From the NCBI GenBank assembly GCA_947478785.1, contig CANJXI010000022.1:1-51696 (forward strand): a stretch of 51,696 nucleotides of DNA. The letters run 5' to 3'. This document shows, one piece after another, positions 1 through 9,817 of this stretch. The stretch is from Caulobacteraceae bacterium. GTDB taxonomy: Bacteria > Pseudomonadota > Alphaproteobacteria > Caulobacterales > Caulobacteraceae. A program made the position numbers and the translations under genes. The number at the start of each line of letters is the position of its first letter. Within the stretch, counting starts at the first letter, position 1. The notes beneath the pieces are model-generated. The model saw only the letters and a program-made list of their open reading frames with translations, ran no database searches and had not been told where the DNA came from.

Positions 1-1
1 C

Positions 2-289
2 AAGGTCGCCCCGCCGTTCCGCGAGGTCGAGTTCGACATCATGTACGGGGAGGGGATCTCCAAGCTGGGCGAGGTCATCGACCTGGGCGTCAAGGCGGGG
101 ATCATCGAGAAGTCGGGCTCCTGGTTCTCCTGGAACTCCACCCGCATCGGCCAGGGCCGCGACAACGTCCGCGAGTTCCTCAAGGCCAACCCCGATATCG
201 CCTCTGAGATCGAGAAGTCCGTGCGCGGCGCCAAGGCGGTGATCGCCGAGGAGCTGCTGGTGGGCGGCCCCGAGCCCGAGGACGAATAG
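2..289 (+). CDS. recA: RecA recombinase, C-terminal part
   Basis: Only the last 95 codons lie in the window; the frame is open from base 2 and stops with TAG at 287-289. RecA forms ATP-dependent filaments on single-stranded DNA for recombination and triggers LexA self-cleavage in the SOS response. The visible part is the end of the core ([17 protein letters not shown]), then the C-terminal domain ([31 protein letters not shown]) and the acidic tail ending PEPEDE, which is typical of RecA. A strong terminator follows 88 bp downstream, so recA probably ends its own transcript before alaS. Confidence 0.97.
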   Translation, partial: KVAPPFREVEFDIMYGEGISKLGEVIDLGVKAGIIEKSGSWFSWNSTRIGQGRDNVREFLKANPDIASEIEKSVRGAKAVIAEELLVGGPEPEDE

Positions 290-376
290 GCTCCGCGCCG
301 AGGCGCCCGCGGCCGGCCGGGCCTCCCCGCCGCCGATCCGGCCAATCGCCCCGCGCGGGCGCATCCATCGCGGTCA

Positions 377-412
377 GGACGCCCGGGTTCATCCCCGGGC
401 GTCCTTTTCCTT
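377..412 (+). terminator. Intrinsic terminator after recA
   Basis: A perfect 11-bp GC stem (377-387 with 394-404) and a six-base loop TTCATC are followed directly by TTTTCCTTT. It sits between recA and alaS and would separate the two transcripts. Confidence 0.9.
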
Positions 413-459
413 TGCCGGGCCCCGTGGAAGTCTCGTAAACGGCCCTTCCCAAGCCTGGA

Positions 460-474
460 CGGGGAATATCCCCG
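460..474 (+). promoter_or_regulatory. Inverted repeat in the alaS leader
   Basis: CGGGGA-ATA-TCCCCG is a perfect 6-3-6 inverted repeat ending 23 bp before the alaS ATG. It could be an operator or a small leader hairpin. Nothing identifies a binding protein, and T-box control is not expected in this group. Confidence 0.25.
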
Positions 475-497
475 ATGTCTTAAAAGAAGCCCGGTCG

Positions 498-3149
498 ATG
501 CAGAGCCTGAACGACATCCGCAGCCATTTCCTGGACTACTTCGGCCAGAAGGATCACGCCGTCGTGGCCTCCGCCCCGCTGGTGCCGCAGAACGACCCGA
601 CCCTGCTGTTCGTCAACGCCGGCATGGTGCCGTTCAAGACCTATTTCACCGGCGCCGAGACCCCGCCCTGGCCGCGCGCGGCCTCGTCGCAGAAGTGCGT
701 CCGGGCCGGCGGCAAGCACAACGACCTCGACAACGTCGGCTACACCGCCCGCCACCACACCTTCTTCGAGATGCTCGGCAACTTCTCGTTCGGCGACTAC
801 TTCAAGGACGGCGCCATCGCGCTCGCCTGGGACCTGCTGACCAAGGAGTTCGGCCTGTCGCCCGACAAGCTGCTGGTCACCGTCTACGCCGACGACCAGG
901 AGGCTCCGGGCCTGTGGAAGAAGATCGCCGGCCTGCCCGACGACAAGATCATCCGCATCGCCAGCGCCGACAACTTCTGGTCGATGGGCGACACCGGCCC
1001 CTGCGGGCCCTGTTCCGAGATCTTCTATGACCACGGCGCCCATGTGCCCGGCGGTCCGCCCGGCAGCCCCGACGAGGACGGCGACCGGTTCGTGGAGATC
1101 TGGAACCTGGTCTTCATGCAGTACGACCAGCAGGCCGACGGGACGCGCATTCCCCTGCCCAAGCCTTCCATCGACACCGGCATGGGCCTGGAGCGCGTGG
1201 CCGCCGTCCTGCAGGGCGTGCACGACAACTACGACGTCGACCTCTTCCGCGCGATCATCGCCGCGTCCCGCGAACTGGTGGGCGGCGAGGGCGGGGCGTC
1301 CAACGGCCCGTCCCACCGGGTGATCGCCGACCATCTGCGCTCGTCCAGCTTCCTGATCGCCGACGGGGTCATGCCCTCCAACGAGGGCCGGGGCTACGTC
1401 CTGCGCCGGATCATGCGCCGCGCCATGCGCCACGCTCACCTGCTGGGCGCGACCGACCCGCTGATGCACCGGCTCGCCCCCACCCTGGTCGCCCAGATGG
1501 GTGAGGCCTATCCGGAGCTGAAGCGCGCCGAGGCGGCCATCGTCGACACCCTGCGCCAGGAGGAGGAACGCTTCCGGCGCACGCTCGGCCGCGGCATGTC
1601 GATCCTCGAGGACGCCACCGCTGGCCTTGGCGCGGGCGACGTGCTCTCCGGCGAGACGGCCTTCAAGCTCTACGACACCTACGGCTTTCCCCTCGACCTC
1701 ACCCAGGACGCGGTGCGCGCCAAGGGGCTGACCGTCGACCTCGAGGAATTCGACCGCGCCATGGGCCGCCAGCGCGACATGGCCCGCGAGAACTGGACCG
1801 GCTCGGGCCAGGTGGCCGCCGCCGCCGGCTGGCTGGCGATCCGCGACCGCCTCGGCCCCACCGAATTCGTCGGCTACGAGGATGGCGAGGTCACCGCCGA
1901 GGTTCTGGTCCTGTCGCGGGACGGCCACGAGATCGACGCGGCGCTGAGCGGCTCCACCGTCCAGGCGCTCTTCGACCGCACGCCCTTCTACGCCGAGAGC
2001 GGCGGCCAGGCGGGCGACCAGGGCGAGGTCGCCTGGACGGGCGGCCGCGCGCGGGTCACCGACGTCCAGAAGCTGGCCGGCGACCTGCATGTCCACGACC
2101 TGGAGATCCTGGAGGGCTCGCTGAAGCCCGGCGAGCGGGTGCGCCTGGCCCTCGACGCCGAGCGCCGCGCGGCGACCCGGGCCAACCATTCCGCCACCCA
2201 TCTGCTGCACGCCGCGCTGCGCGGCGTTCTCGGTGCCCACGTGACCCAGAAGGGCCAGATGGTCGACGGCGAGCGCATCCGCTTCGACTTCAGCCACGGC
2301 CAGCCGCTGACGCCGGCCGAGATCGACCGCATCGAGACCGAGGTCAACGCGGTGATCCGCCAGAACCTGCCGGCGGCCACCGAACTGATGGCCCCGCAGG
2401 AAGCCATGGCGGCGGGTGCCATGGCGCTGTTCGGCGAGAAATATGGCGAGACCGTCCGAGTCCTGACGCTGGGCCGGGGCCTGGGCGGCGAGGGCGCCTA
2501 TTCCGTGGAGCTCTGCGGCGGCACCCATGTGGCGCGCACCGGCGACATCGCGCTGTTCAAGATCGTCCAGGAGCAGGGCGTGGCCGCGGGCGTGCGCCGG
2601 ATCGAGGCCTTGACCGGCGAGGCGGCGCGCCGCTGGCTGCTGGAGCAGGCCGCCGTCGCCAAGGGCCTGGCCGACCTCTTCAAGACCCCGGTCCTGGAGG
2701 TTCCCGCCCGGGTCGCCGCCCTGGAGGCCCAGCGCCGCCAGCTGGAGAAGGAACTTGGCGACGCCAAGCGCCAGCTCGCCATGGGCGGCGGCTCCGGCGG
2801 CGCGCCGGCGGCCGGCCCCGAGGAGATCGGCGGCCTGCAGGTGCTGGCCCGGATCATGGTGGGGGTCGGCGGCAAGGACCTGCGGCCCATCGCCGAGGAG
2901 TTCAAGAAGCAGCTGCCGGACGGCGTCATCGCCCTGATCGGCACCGCGGACGGAAAGGCCGCGGCCACCGTCGCCGTGACCGGCCAGGCCCAGGCCCGGT
3001 TCAGCGCCGTCGATCTGGCCCGCGCCGCCGTCACCGCCATGGGCGGGCAGGGTGCGGGCGGCCGTCCCGACTTCGCCCAGGGCGGCGCCCCCGACGCGGC
3101 CAAGGCCGCCGAGGGCCTGGCCGCGATCAAGGCGCTCCTGGCCGGCTAG
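498..3149 (+). CDS. alaS: Alanine--tRNA ligase
   Basis: This 883-residue protein charges tRNA-Ala with alanine in the cytoplasm. The class II catalytic core is at the N terminus ([12 protein letters not shown], then [18 protein letters not shown]). The editing domain carries the zinc-binding motif HSATHLLH starting at H564 and CGGTH at 673-677. The C-terminal region has a coiled coil (about 725-765) and a C-Ala domain ending near the stop. Length and motif order match full-length AlaRS. The ATG at 498 begins [15 protein letters not shown], the normal family start. The gene converges on icd, and the two stop codons share one CTAG. Confidence 0.98.
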   Translation: MQSLNDIRSHFLDYFGQKDHAVVASAPLVPQNDPTLLFVNAGMVPFKTYFTGAETPPWPRAASSQKCVRAGGKHNDLDNVGYTARHHTFFEMLGNFSFGDYFKDGAIALAWDLLTKEFGLSPDKLLVTVYADDQEAPGLWKKIAGLPDDKIIRIASADNFWSMGDTGPCGPCSEIFYDHGAHVPGGPPGSPDEDGDRFVEIWNLVFMQYDQQADGTRIPLPKPSIDTGMGLERVAAVLQGVHDNYDVDLFRAIIAASRELVGGEGGASNGPSHRVIADHLRSSSFLIADGVMPSNEGRGYVLRRIMRRAMRHAHLLGATDPLMHRLAPTLVAQMGEAYPELKRAEAAIVDTLRQEEERFRRTLGRGMSILEDATAGLGAGDVLSGETAFKLYDTYGFPLDLTQDAVRAKGLTVDLEEFDRAMGRQRDMARENWTGSGQVAAAAGWLAIRDRLGPTEFVGYEDGEVTAEVLVLSRDGHEIDAALSGSTVQALFDRTPFYAESGGQAGDQGEVAWTGGRARVTDVQKLAGDLHVHDLEILEGSLKPGERVRLALDAERRAATRANHSATHLLHAALRGVLGAHVTQKGQMVDGERIRFDFSHGQPLTPAEIDRIETEVNAVIRQNLPAATELMAPQEAMAAGAMALFGEKYGETVRVLTLGRGLGGEGAYSVELCGGTHVARTGDIALFKIVQEQGVAAGVRRIEALTGEAARRWLLEQAAVAKGLADLFKTPVLEVPARVAALEAQRRQLEKELGDAKRQLAMGGGSGGAPAAGPEEIGGLQVLARIMVGVGGKDLRPIAEEFKKQLPDGVIALIGTADGKAAATVAVTGQAQARFSAVDLARAAVTAMGGQGAGGRPDFAQGGAPDAAKAAEGLAAIKALLAG

Positions 3150-4363
3150 GCGGCGGCGAGCGCCTCCTGGAGGTTCTGCGCAACCTTGTCGATGAAACCC
3201 TCGGTGGTCAGCCACCCCTGGGTGTCGCCGACCAGCAGCGCGAGATCCTTGGTCATCGAGCCGGATTCGACGGTCGAGACGCAGATCTTCTCCAGGGTGT
3301 CGGCGAAGCGGTCGAGCTCGGGGTTGCCGTCCAGCTTGGCCCGGTGCTTCAGCCCCTGGGTCCAGGCGAAGATCGAGGCGATGGAGTTGGTCGAGGTGGC
3401 CTCGCCCTTCTGGTGCTGGCGATAGTGCCGGGTGACGGTGCCGTGGGCGGCTTCGGCCTCCATGGTCTTGCCGTCGGGCGTGATCAGCACCGAGGTCATC
3501 AGGCCGAGCGAGCCGAAGCCCTGCGCGACGGTGTCGGACTGCACGTCGCCGTCGTAGTTCTTGCAGGCCCAGACATAGCCGCCCGACCACTTCATGGCCG
3601 CGGCCACCATGTCGTCGATCAGCCGGTGTTCGTAGGTCAGGCCCGCGGCCTTGAACCGGCCGGCGTACTCGGCGTCGAACACCTCCTGGAAGATGTCCTT
3701 GAAGCGCCCGTCATAGGCCTTGAGGATGGTGTTCTTGGTCGAGAGATAGAGCGGATAGTTCCGGGCCAGCGCATAGGCGCAGGAGGCATGGGCGAAGTCG
3801 CGGATCGAATCGTCGAGGTTGTACATCGCCATCGCCACGCCGGCGCCGGGGTACTTGAAGACCTCCTTCTCGATGGTCTCGCCGTTGTCGCCCTTCCAGG
3901 TGATGGTCATGGTCCCGGGGCCCGGCACCTTGAAGTCGGTGGCGCGGTACTGGTCGCCGTAGGCGTGGCGGCCGATGATGATCGGCTGGGTCCAGCCGGG
4001 CACCAGGCGCGGCACGTTCTTGCAGATGATCGGCTCGCGGAAGACCACCCCGCCCAGGATGTTGCGGATCGTGCCGTTGGGCGACTTCCACATCTGCTTG
4101 AGCTTGAATTCCTCCACCCGCGCTTCGTCGGGGGTGATGGTGGCGCACTTCACGCCGACGCCGTGCTTCTTGATCGCCTCGGCGGCCTCGATGGTCACCT
4201 TGTCGTCGGTGGCGTCGCGATTCTCCATCCCCAGGTCGTAGTAGTCGAGCTCGACGTCGATGAACGGGAAGATCAGCTTGTCCTTGATCCACTGCCAGAT
4301 GATGCGGGTCATCTCGTCGCCGTCGATGTCGACGACGGGGTTGGCGACTTTGATCTTTGCCAT
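3146..4363 (-). CDS. icd: NADP-dependent isocitrate dehydrogenase
   Basis: The 405-residue product oxidatively decarboxylates isocitrate to 2-oxoglutarate in the TCA cycle. Recognisable segments are [14 protein letters not shown] at the N terminus, [25 protein letters not shown], and [20 protein letters not shown]. This is the homodimeric, eukaryote-like IDH form rather than the E. coli Icd form. The frame is open 17 codons further upstream, but the start [18 protein letters not shown] fits the family length of about 405. The stop overlaps the alaS stop within CTAG, so the two genes are strictly convergent with no intergenic DNA. Confidence 0.96.
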   Translation of the reverse strand: MAKIKVANPVVDIDGDEMTRIIWQWIKDKLIFPFIDVELDYYDLGMENRDATDDKVTIEAAEAIKKHGVGVKCATITPDEARVEEFKLKQMWKSPNGTIRNILGGVVFREPIICKNVPRLVPGWTQPIIIGRHAYGDQYRATDFKVPGPGTMTITWKGDNGETIEKEVFKYPGAGVAMAMYNLDDSIRDFAHASCAYALARNYPLYLSTKNTILKAYDGRFKDIFQEVFDAEYAGRFKAAGLTYEHRLIDDMVAAAMKWSGGYVWACKNYDGDVQSDTVAQGFGSLGLMTSVLITPDGKTMEAEAAHGTVTRHYRQHQKGEATSTNSIASIFAWTQGLKHRAKLDGNPELDRFADTLEKICVSTVESGSMTKDLALLVGDTQGWLTTEGFIDKVAQNLQEALAAA

Positions 4364-4432
4364 GGGGGCAGGCGCTCCGCGGGATTCAAGGTTGTTTGGC
4401 CGTATAGCCGTCACCGCGCCGGACGCAAAGGT

Positions 4433-5488
4433 TTAGCCGACGCTACGGCCGATCACCCGGCCAAGGTCTGCGAACAGCGACGCGCGGGCCTCGTCGCTCA
4501 CCGTCGATCCGCTGAGGAAAGCCGCCACCGCATAGTTGCGGCCGTCGGGCAGAGTGGCGATGCCGACGTCGTTGTAGGCGGGGCAGTAGCCCTGGTCGAC
4601 GCCGGCCGTTCCAGGCTTGTGGGCGAAGCGTGCGCCCCGGGGAAGGCCGGCCTTGATCCGGTCGCCCGCGCGCTGGGACTGGGCCATGATGCCGATCAGG
4701 CGACGCGTCGATGCGGCCGAAAGCAGCTCGCCCTCCACAAGTTTCGACAGGAACACCAGCATCCCGCGCGGGGTCGCGGTGTCGCGCGGATCGTCGACGT
4801 AGGCGGCCATGGCGGCGCGGCGCTTGTCGGGCGGCACGGACGCGACGGCCGTGGCGAAGCCGGGGCCTCGCCAGGCGGCGCGGAACGAGGCCACGCCGTA
4901 GACGTCGGGCTGCAACTCGCGCTCGTAGCGGTCCACCCGCAGTTCATCGACGTTCTTGGATCGCAGCCAGGCGGTGACGGCCCCGGGGCCCCCGATGCGC
5001 TTCATCAGGACGTCGGCGGCGGTGTTGTCGCTGTCGCTCACCGCCGCGACCAGCAGCTCGTCCAGGGTGTAGTCGCGCCGTTCCGGCCAGGCGTCCGCGA
5101 TCGGCGAGTGGGGCGGGGACAGCTGAAGTCCGCTCAGTTGCACCGTCTCGGCCAGCGGAAGGCGGCCGGCGTCGACCTCGGCGAGCACGGCGGCGCCCAG
5201 GGCCGCCTTGAACACGCTCTGCATGGGAAACCGCCGGTCGCCGTTCAGGGTGTAGTACTGGCCGCTCTCCAGGTTGGTCAGGCCGAAGCCCAGGATCCCC
5301 GGTTTGGCCCGCAGCGCCAGGGCGCCGACCTCCTTGTCGAGCCGCGCCATGTCGAGGGTTGGCGTGTGCGAGGCGGTCAGCGTCTTCTTCTCGCCGCAGG
5401 CCGCCAAGGCCAGGCTGGCTGCGCCAATCAGCAGATTGCGCCTGGGAAGGGTTGCGCTGATGCGCCTTTGCGAACGACAACGCGCCAT
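4433..5488 (-). CDS. Class A beta-lactamase-like serine hydrolase, lipoprotein
   Basis: The 351-residue protein has an Arg-rich N terminus, a hydrophobic stretch and a lipobox LALAAC with C31, so it is probably a membrane-anchored periplasmic lipoprotein. Class A landmarks are present: S91-V-F-K94, S153-D-N155, an omega-loop E189-R-E-L-Q193 in which Gln replaces the usual Asn, and K291-P-G-T instead of K-T/S-G. It can be expected to be an acyl-serine hydrolase; whether it confers beta-lactam resistance is uncertain because of the Gln and Pro changes. The frame is open 66 codons further upstream, but that extension would run deep into the divergent methyltransferase gene. The chosen ATG shares CATG with that gene's start. 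Confidence 0.85.
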   Translation of the reverse strand: MARCRSQRRISATLPRRNLLIGAASLALAACGEKKTLTASHTPTLDMARLDKEVGALALRAKPGILGFGLTNLESGQYYTLNGDRRFPMQSVFKAALGAAVLAEVDAGRLPLAETVQLSGLQLSPPHSPIADAWPERRDYTLDELLVAAVSDSDNTAADVLMKRIGGPGAVTAWLRSKNVDELRVDRYERELQPDVYGVASFRAAWRGPGFATAVASVPPDKRRAAMAAYVDDPRDTATPRGMLVFLSKLVEGELLSAASTRRLIGIMAQSQRAGDRIKAGLPRGARFAHKPGTAGVDQGYCPAYNDVGIATLPDGRNYAVAAFLSGSTVSDEARASLFADLGRVIGRSVG

Positions 5489-6275
5489 GGCCGAAGGATC
5501 CTTCCAGACACCTGTCGTAATCCTGAACGCGCCGCAACTCGCGCAGAATATCGGCGCCGTGGCTCGCGTTATGGCGAACTTCGGGCTCGTGGACCTGCGA
5601 CTCGTCAATCCTCGGGACGGCTGGCCGCAGGAAAAGGCCTGGGCCTCGGCCAGCGGCGCGGACTGGCCGCTGAACGGCGCGCGCATCTACCAGCGGCTGG
5701 AGGCGGCCGTCGCGGACCTGCAGCGGGTCTACGCCACGACTGCGCGCCCTCGGGAAATCCAGCTGCCGATCCTGACGCCCCGGGCCGCGGCGGCGGAGTG
5801 GTCGCAGGCCATCGCCAACGGGGAGCGGGTGGGCCTCTTGTTCGGCGGCGAGCGCGCCGGCCTGGAGACCGCCGACATCGCGCTTTGCCAGGCGGTGGTG
5901 ACCCTGCCGGTGGACGTCCGTTTCAAGTCGCTCAACCTCGCCCAGGCCGTGGCGATCAACGCCTATGAGTGGCGGATGACGGTGGCGGAAGGCGCACCGC
6001 CGGCCTTCCGAGAGGGCCCGCCGCCGGCCGATGGCGCGGCGATCCTGGGCCTCTTCGAGCATTTCGAGCGGGAGCTGGACGCGGCGGGCTTCTTCCATCC
6101 GCCCGAGAAGCGGCCCTCGATGGTCCAGAACCTGCGCTCGGCGCTCGGCCGCGCGCGCTTCAACGACCAGGAGGTGCGCACCTTCCGGGGCGTGGTCACC
6201 GCGCTCTCCAGGGGGCGGGGCCGGGTGCTGGAGAAGATCGCCCGCGAGAAGGCCGGGAAGGACGGGGGCGAGTGA
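5487..6275 (+). CDS. trmJ: TrmH-family RNA methyltransferase, TrmJ-like
   Basis: The 262-residue protein is a SPOUT (trefoil-knot) methyltransferase. TrmJ methylates the 2'-OH of nucleotide 32 in tRNA. The three motifs are visible in order: NIGAVARVMANFG near the N terminus, LLFGGERAGLE in the middle, and FKSLNLAQAVAINAYEW, which carries the SAM-binding knot. A C-terminal extension of about 80 residues follows, as in TrmJ. The start MAEGSFQTPVVIL matches family length; an in-frame ATG at 5460 would add nine residues. Its start codon overlaps that of the divergent beta-lactamase-like gene. Confidence 0.88.
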   Translation: MAEGSFQTPVVILNAPQLAQNIGAVARVMANFGLVDLRLVNPRDGWPQEKAWASASGADWPLNGARIYQRLEAAVADLQRVYATTARPREIQLPILTPRAAAAEWSQAIANGERVGLLFGGERAGLETADIALCQAVVTLPVDVRFKSLNLAQAVAINAYEWRMTVAEGAPPAFREGPPPADGAAILGLFEHFERELDAAGFFHPPEKRPSMVQNLRSALGRARFNDQEVRTFRGVVTALSRGRGRVLEKIAREKAGKDGGE

Positions 6276-6285
6276 CCCGCTTCCC

Positions 6286-6314
6286 TTGACTTCGCGGGGG
6301 CGGATGGGCATACA
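6286..6314 (+). promoter_or_regulatory. Putative sigma70 promoter of rpsD
   Basis: TTGACT at 6286-6291 and CATACA at 6309-6314 are separated by 17 bp. They lie about 130 bp upstream of rpsD and just after the end of the methyltransferase gene, a plausible site for an independent ribosomal-protein promoter. Confidence 0.45.
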
Positions 6315-6441
6315 CGCCGCCTTCCAGCCGCCGGCTTGCCGGGACGGCCTGGACACCTATGACGGGTGACGCGAAGGCCGCCGTTGAAATCGCGCTTCCA
6401 GTTTCGGGGGCGCCGGCTCGGGTCGAACAGAAGAGCTATCA

Positions 6442-7059
6442 ATGTCCAAGCGCCACAGCGCCAAGTACAAACTCGACCGCCGGATGGGCGAAAACATCTG
6501 GGGCCGTCCGAAATCCCCGATCAACAAGCGCGCCTACGGCCCCGGCCAACACGGCCAGCGCCGCAAGCAGAAGGTCTCCGACTTCGGCCTGCAGCTGCGC
6601 GCCAAGCAGAAGCTGAAGGGCTACTACGGCAACCTGACCGAGAAGCAGTTCAGCAAGACCTACGAGGAAGCCGCCCGCCGCAAGGGCAACACGGCCGAGA
6701 ACCTGGTGGGCCTGCTGGAGAGCCGGCTGGACGCGGTGGTCTACCGCGCCAAGTTCGTGCCGACCCCGTTCGCGGCGCGCCAGTTCGTCAACCACGGCCA
6801 CGTGCTGGTGAACGGCAAGCGGGTGAACATCCCCTCCTATCGGGTGAAGCCCGGCGACGTGGTCACGGTGCGCGAGAAGTCGCGCAACATGGCGTTGGTG
6901 CTGGAAGCCCTGCAGTCGCACGAGCGCGACACGCCGGAATATATCTCGATGGACGGCAAGACCATGTCGGCGACCTACGTCCGCATCCCGGAACTGGCCG
7001 AAGTGCCCTATCCGGTGAAGATGGAACCCAACCTCGTGATCGAATTCTACGCGTCTTAA
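6442..7059 (+). CDS. rpsD: 30S ribosomal protein S4
   Basis: The 205-residue primary 16S rRNA-binding protein nucleates assembly of the small-subunit body. The sequence is unmistakable: [20 protein letters not shown] at the start, the S4 RNA-binding fold in the second half ([33 protein letters not shown]), and an end in LVIEFYAS. It lacks the zinc-type cysteines found near the N terminus of some S4 proteins. It stands outside a ribosomal operon, as is usual in alphaproteobacteria, and has its own terminator. Confidence 0.98.
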   Translation: MSKRHSAKYKLDRRMGENIWGRPKSPINKRAYGPGQHGQRRKQKVSDFGLQLRAKQKLKGYYGNLTEKQFSKTYEEAARRKGNTAENLVGLLESRLDAVVYRAKFVPTPFAARQFVNHGHVLVNGKRVNIPSYRVKPGDVVTVREKSRNMALVLEALQSHERDTPEYISMDGKTMSATYVRIPELAEVPYPVKMEPNLVIEFYAS

Positions 7060-7083
7060 GACCGCGGGATTTTACGACCTTCG

Positions 7084-7111
7084 AAGGCCCCGGAGAAATC
7101 CGGGGCCTTTT
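7084..7111 (+). terminator. Intrinsic terminator after rpsD
   Basis: A 10-bp stem AAGGCCCCGG / CCGGGGCCTT (7084-7093 with 7100-7109) encloses AGAAAT and ends in a short T run. It also sits just beyond the end of the convergent hydrolase gene. Confidence 0.88.
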
Positions 7112-7121
7112 GATTCGTGGG

Positions 7122-7850
7122 TCATAGACGGCTGACGGCGTGTGGCCGCACGGCGCTGTGCTCGGGGATCTGATCGAGGAAACCCTCGTCGTGGCCGGGG
7201 ATCACGAAGTCGCCCTGGTCGCGCATGGCGGCGAGGCGGCGCTTGGAGGCCTGGTAGACGGGCTTGTCGAAGGCGTGGGGCTGGTCGGCGTCGGTGCGGT
7301 CCAGCGAGCGGCAGAAGTAGCAGGAGTCGCCCGCCAGAACGTCGTAACCGCCGAAGCGTCGCACCCGGAGCGACTGGTGGCCGGGACTGTGGCCGGGTGT
7401 GGCGAAGACTTCCACCGATCCGTCACCGAAGATATCCAGCGTCTCGCCGGTGCGCCGCGAGCTGGACGACAGCTCGATTCGCGAGGCGTCCTCGTCGCGG
7501 TGGATCAGCGTCGGCGCGTCGCCCAGCAGCGGCAGGCCGCCGGCATGGTCGTAGTGGGCGTGGCTTAGCACCACGGCGTGGAGCTCGCGCGGCGCCACGC
7601 CCAGGGTGCGCAGGCGCGATACGACGTCCTGGCCCGCCGGCGCCTCGTTGTGCAGCACCTTGGCCTGTACCCGCCCATCCTTGTCGGGGTGCAGGCCGGT
7701 GTCGAACAGCACCGGGGCGGCGGTCGGGTGGGTGATCAGGTAGGCATAGACGGGCAGGACGCTGTCGCCTGTGGAGCCGGTCTCGAAGGAGTCCACCGGC
7801 CCGCGGATGGTGCCGCAGCGCATCGGAATGATCTCAGGCGTGGCCGCCAT
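7122..7850 (-). CDS. MBL-fold hydrolase, N-acyl homoserine lactonase-like
   Basis: The 242-residue protein has the dinuclear-zinc motif H97-A-H99-Y-D101-H102, a second metal site in TPGHSPGHQS (151-160), D175 in LAGDSCYF, and a late IPGHD histidine. The layout (HAHYDHAGG, then TPGH.PGHQS) resembles the AHL-lactonase branch of the metallo-beta-lactamase superfamily, which opens the lactone ring of quorum-sensing signals. Lactonase activity is an inference, because other lactones or esters are common substrates in this branch. There is no signal peptide, so it is probably cytoplasmic. It lies just downstream of grxD on the same strand (21-bp gap). Confidence 0.85.
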   Translation of the reverse strand: MAATPEIIPMRCGTIRGPVDSFETGSTGDSVLPVYAYLITHPTAAPVLFDTGLHPDKDGRVQAKVLHNEAPAGQDVVSRLRTLGVAPRELHAVVLSHAHYDHAGGLPLLGDAPTLIHRDEDASRIELSSSSRRTGETLDIFGDGSVEVFATPGHSPGHQSLRVRRFGGYDVLAGDSCYFCRSLDRTDADQPHAFDKPVYQASKRRLAAMRDQGDFVIPGHDEGFLDQIPEHSAVRPHAVSRL

Positions 7851-7871
7851 GAAAGTTCGCCCCCCGCGCGA

Positions 7872-8216
7872 TCAATCGGCCAGTACGCCCTGTTCGGCCA
7901 TGAAGGTCTTCAGCTCGCCCGACTGGAACATCTCGCGGACGATGTCACAGCCCCCGACGAATTCGCCCTTCACATAGAGCTGCGGGATGGTCGGCCAGTC
8001 GGAGAAGGTCTTGATCCCGTCGCGAAGCTGCTCGTTCTGCAGGACGTTGACGCCCACGAAGTCCGCGCCCAGGTGGTCGAGGATCTGCACGACCTGGGCC
8101 GAGAAGCCGCACTGGGGCTGCTCGGGCACGCCCTTCATGAACAGCACGACGGGGTGGTCGGCCACGGCCTTGGCGATGAAGTCGTGGACGGGGTTGGCGG
8201 CGGCAGTCTCGGTCAT
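7872..8216 (-). CDS. grxD: Monothiol glutaredoxin, Grx4/GrxD type
   Basis: The 114-residue protein carries the CGFS active site (C36-S39) preceded by [10 protein letters not shown]. It also has [19 protein letters not shown], the glutathione-binding segment with the cis-Pro and GG. Monothiol Grx proteins bind and pass on [2Fe-2S] clusters with glutathione and work with BolA proteins, and a bolA gene lies 77 bp upstream on the same strand. I chose the ATG at 8216 ([14 protein letters not shown]), which has AAAGGG upstream; an earlier in-frame ATG would add 11 residues. Confidence 0.95.
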   Translation of the reverse strand: MTETAAANPVHDFIAKAVADHPVVLFMKGVPEQPQCGFSAQVVQILDHLGADFVGVNVLQNEQLRDGIKTFSDWPTIPQLYVKGEFVGGCDIVREMFQSGELKTFMAEQGVLAD

Positions 8217-8293
8217 CGGTCGCCCTTTCGGCGCAAATTCTTCGTCCAAGAGCTAGGGAGCCCGGCCCCCTGGGTCAAGTTTCCAGGCCCCCG

Positions 8294-8527
8294 TCAGGCG
8301 GGCGCGGCGGTCTCCAGCGCCAGCGCGTGCAACTCCCCGCCCATCCGGCCCTTCAGCGCGGCATAGACGAGCTGGTGCTGCTTGATCCGCGGCAAGCCCG
8401 CGAAGGCGGTCGACACGATCCTGGCCTTGTAGTGGTCGCCGTCGCCGGCCAGGTCCTCGATCTGGATCGTGGCGTCTGGAAACCCCTCGCGCAGGATCGT
8501 CTCGAGGTCGGTCTGGGCGATAGGCAT
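8294..8527 (-). CDS. bolA: BolA family protein
   Basis: The 77-residue protein has the BolA core: GDHYKARIVSTAFAGLP, then the helix KQHQLVYAALKGRMGGELHALAL with the conserved C-terminal histidine. BolA proteins of this class act with the CGFS glutaredoxin as a heterodimer that shares a [2Fe-2S] cluster, in iron sensing or cluster delivery. The pair bolA-grxD near purL is a common alphaproteobacterial arrangement. Confidence 0.94.
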   Translation of the reverse strand: MPIAQTDLETILREGFPDATIQIEDLAGDGDHYKARIVSTAFAGLPRIKQHQLVYAALKGRMGGELHALALETAAPA

Positions 8528-8584
8528 GGGGTGCGCTCCGGATGTTGGGGCGGGGATAGGCGGGATGCGGACGTGCGCGCAAGG

Positions 8585-9817
8585 TCAGTCGATGATCGCC
8601 GCGTAGATGATGCTCTTCAGCTGGCCCCGGAAATTGAAGCTGCCCGAGGGCATGAGCTGGGTCATGAAGACCACGGAGAGGTCCTCCTTGGGATCGACCC
8701 AGAAGATCGTCGAGGCGGCCCCGCCCCAGTAGTAGTCGCCGACGCCCAGCGATCCGGTCTCCACCTGGCCCAGCGTCGAGGCGAAGCCCAGGCCGAAGCC
8801 GATCCCCTCGTAGGCTGTCTCGGTGAAGGCGCCGTAGGCGAGCTGGGTGAGGTCCTTGCCGCCCGGCAGGTGGTTCATGTGCATCAGCTCCACGGTGCGG
8901 GGGCCCAGGATGCGCGCGCCGTCGAGTTCGCCGCCCCGGCGCAGCATCTCGCAGAAGCGCAGGAAGTCGCCGATGGTCCCGGTGAGGCCCGCGCCGCCGG
9001 AGGCGAAGCCGGGATCGCGGGTGAATGTGCTGGTCGCCGGGTCGTCGCTCAGCGCGAGCTGCTTGTCGGCGCCCCGCTCGTAGTTGGCGGCGAAGCGGCC
9101 GATCTTCTCGGGGGGGACCTGGAAGGCGGTGTCCTTCATGCCGAGCGGCGCGAAAATCACGTCCTCGAGGTAGCGGGCGAAGGGCTGGCCGGAGATCACC
9201 TCGACCAGGGCGCCGCAGACGTCGGCCCCTAGCGAATACATCCAGCGCGTTCCGGGCTGGTAGCGCAGCGGAACCTGGCCGAGCTTGTCAAGGAACGCAG
9301 GCATGCCGTCGGTCCCGCCCAGCGAGCGGACGCCGAGTTTGCGATAGACCTTGTCTACCGGGTGCTCGGCCCCGTCGCCGAACAGGCCGCCGCCATAGGT
9401 GAGGCCGGCGGTATGGGTGAGCACGTCGCGGAAAGTGACCGGCCGGTGGGCGGGTTCGGTCTGCATCGCCTCGCCGTCGCCGGAGAGCCACACGCGATGG
9501 TCCGCCCAGGACGGGACGTAGCGGCTCACCGGGTCATTCAGCTGGAAGAGGCCCTGTTCGTAGAGGGTCATCAGCGCCACCGAGGCGATCGGCTTGGTCA
9601 TCGAATAGATGCGGTAGATGGTGTCGGCCTGGGTCGGTTTGCCGCGCTCGCGGTCCATAAGGCCGAAGCCCTTCGCATAGGCGATGTGGCCGTGCCGGGC
9701 GACGGCGATCTGGCAGCCCACGAGCTTGCCCGGACCGACGTACTGGCCCTGCAGCAGGTCGCCGATGCGCTCCAGGCGATCCGGGTCGAGGCCGGTCCAC
9801 TGGGATTGGGCGTCCAT
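8585..9817 (-). CDS. Serine hydrolase, class C beta-lactamase / family VIII esterase type
   Basis: The 410-residue protein has S72-M-T-K75 (SxxK nucleophile and base), Y194-S-L196 as the Tyr of the YxN motif, and WGGAAST near the C terminus in place of K-T-G. That W-G-G variant and the lack of a signal peptide point to family VIII esterases (EstB-like) rather than a resistance enzyme. Two adjacent ATGs exist; the one at 9817 is five bases from a GGAGG and was chosen over 9820. An in-frame ATG at 9850 has no such site. It is divergent from the cinA-type gene. Confidence 0.9.
   Translation of the reverse strand: MDAQSQWTGLDPDRLERIGDLLQGQYVGPGKLVGCQIAVARHGHIAYAKGFGLMDRERGKPTQADTIYRIYSMTKPIASVALMTLYEQGLFQLNDPVSRYVPSWADHRVWLSGDGEAMQTEPAHRPVTFRDVLTHTAGLTYGGGLFGDGAEHPVDKVYRKLGVRSLGGTDGMPAFLDKLGQVPLRYQPGTRWMYSLGADVCGALVEVISGQPFARYLEDVIFAPLGMKDTAFQVPPEKIGRFAANYERGADKQLALSDDPATSTFTRDPGFASGGAGLTGTIGDFLRFCEMLRRGGELDGARILGPRTVELMHMNHLPGGKDLTQLAYGAFTETAYEGIGFGLGFASTLGQVETGSLGVGDYYWGGAASTIFWVDPKEDLSVVFMTQLMPSGSFNFRGQLKSIIYAAIID

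Noticed and set aside
480..3590. Open frame of 1036 codons antisense to alaS and the icd end
   Set aside because: It covers alaS, whose motifs are unmistakable. It is Arg/Gly/Ala/His-rich without any domain and is a by-product of high GC content.
3344..5968. Open frame of 874 codons on the plus strand over icd and the beta-lactamase-like gene
   Set aside because: It is antisense to two genes with clear motifs, crosses their boundaries and has a low-complexity composition.
4433..9817. The two serine hydrolases as acquired antibiotic-resistance genes
   Set aside because: Both match chromosomal neighbours in composition, have altered K-T-G motifs and lie in a housekeeping region. Nothing indicates mobility or resistance.
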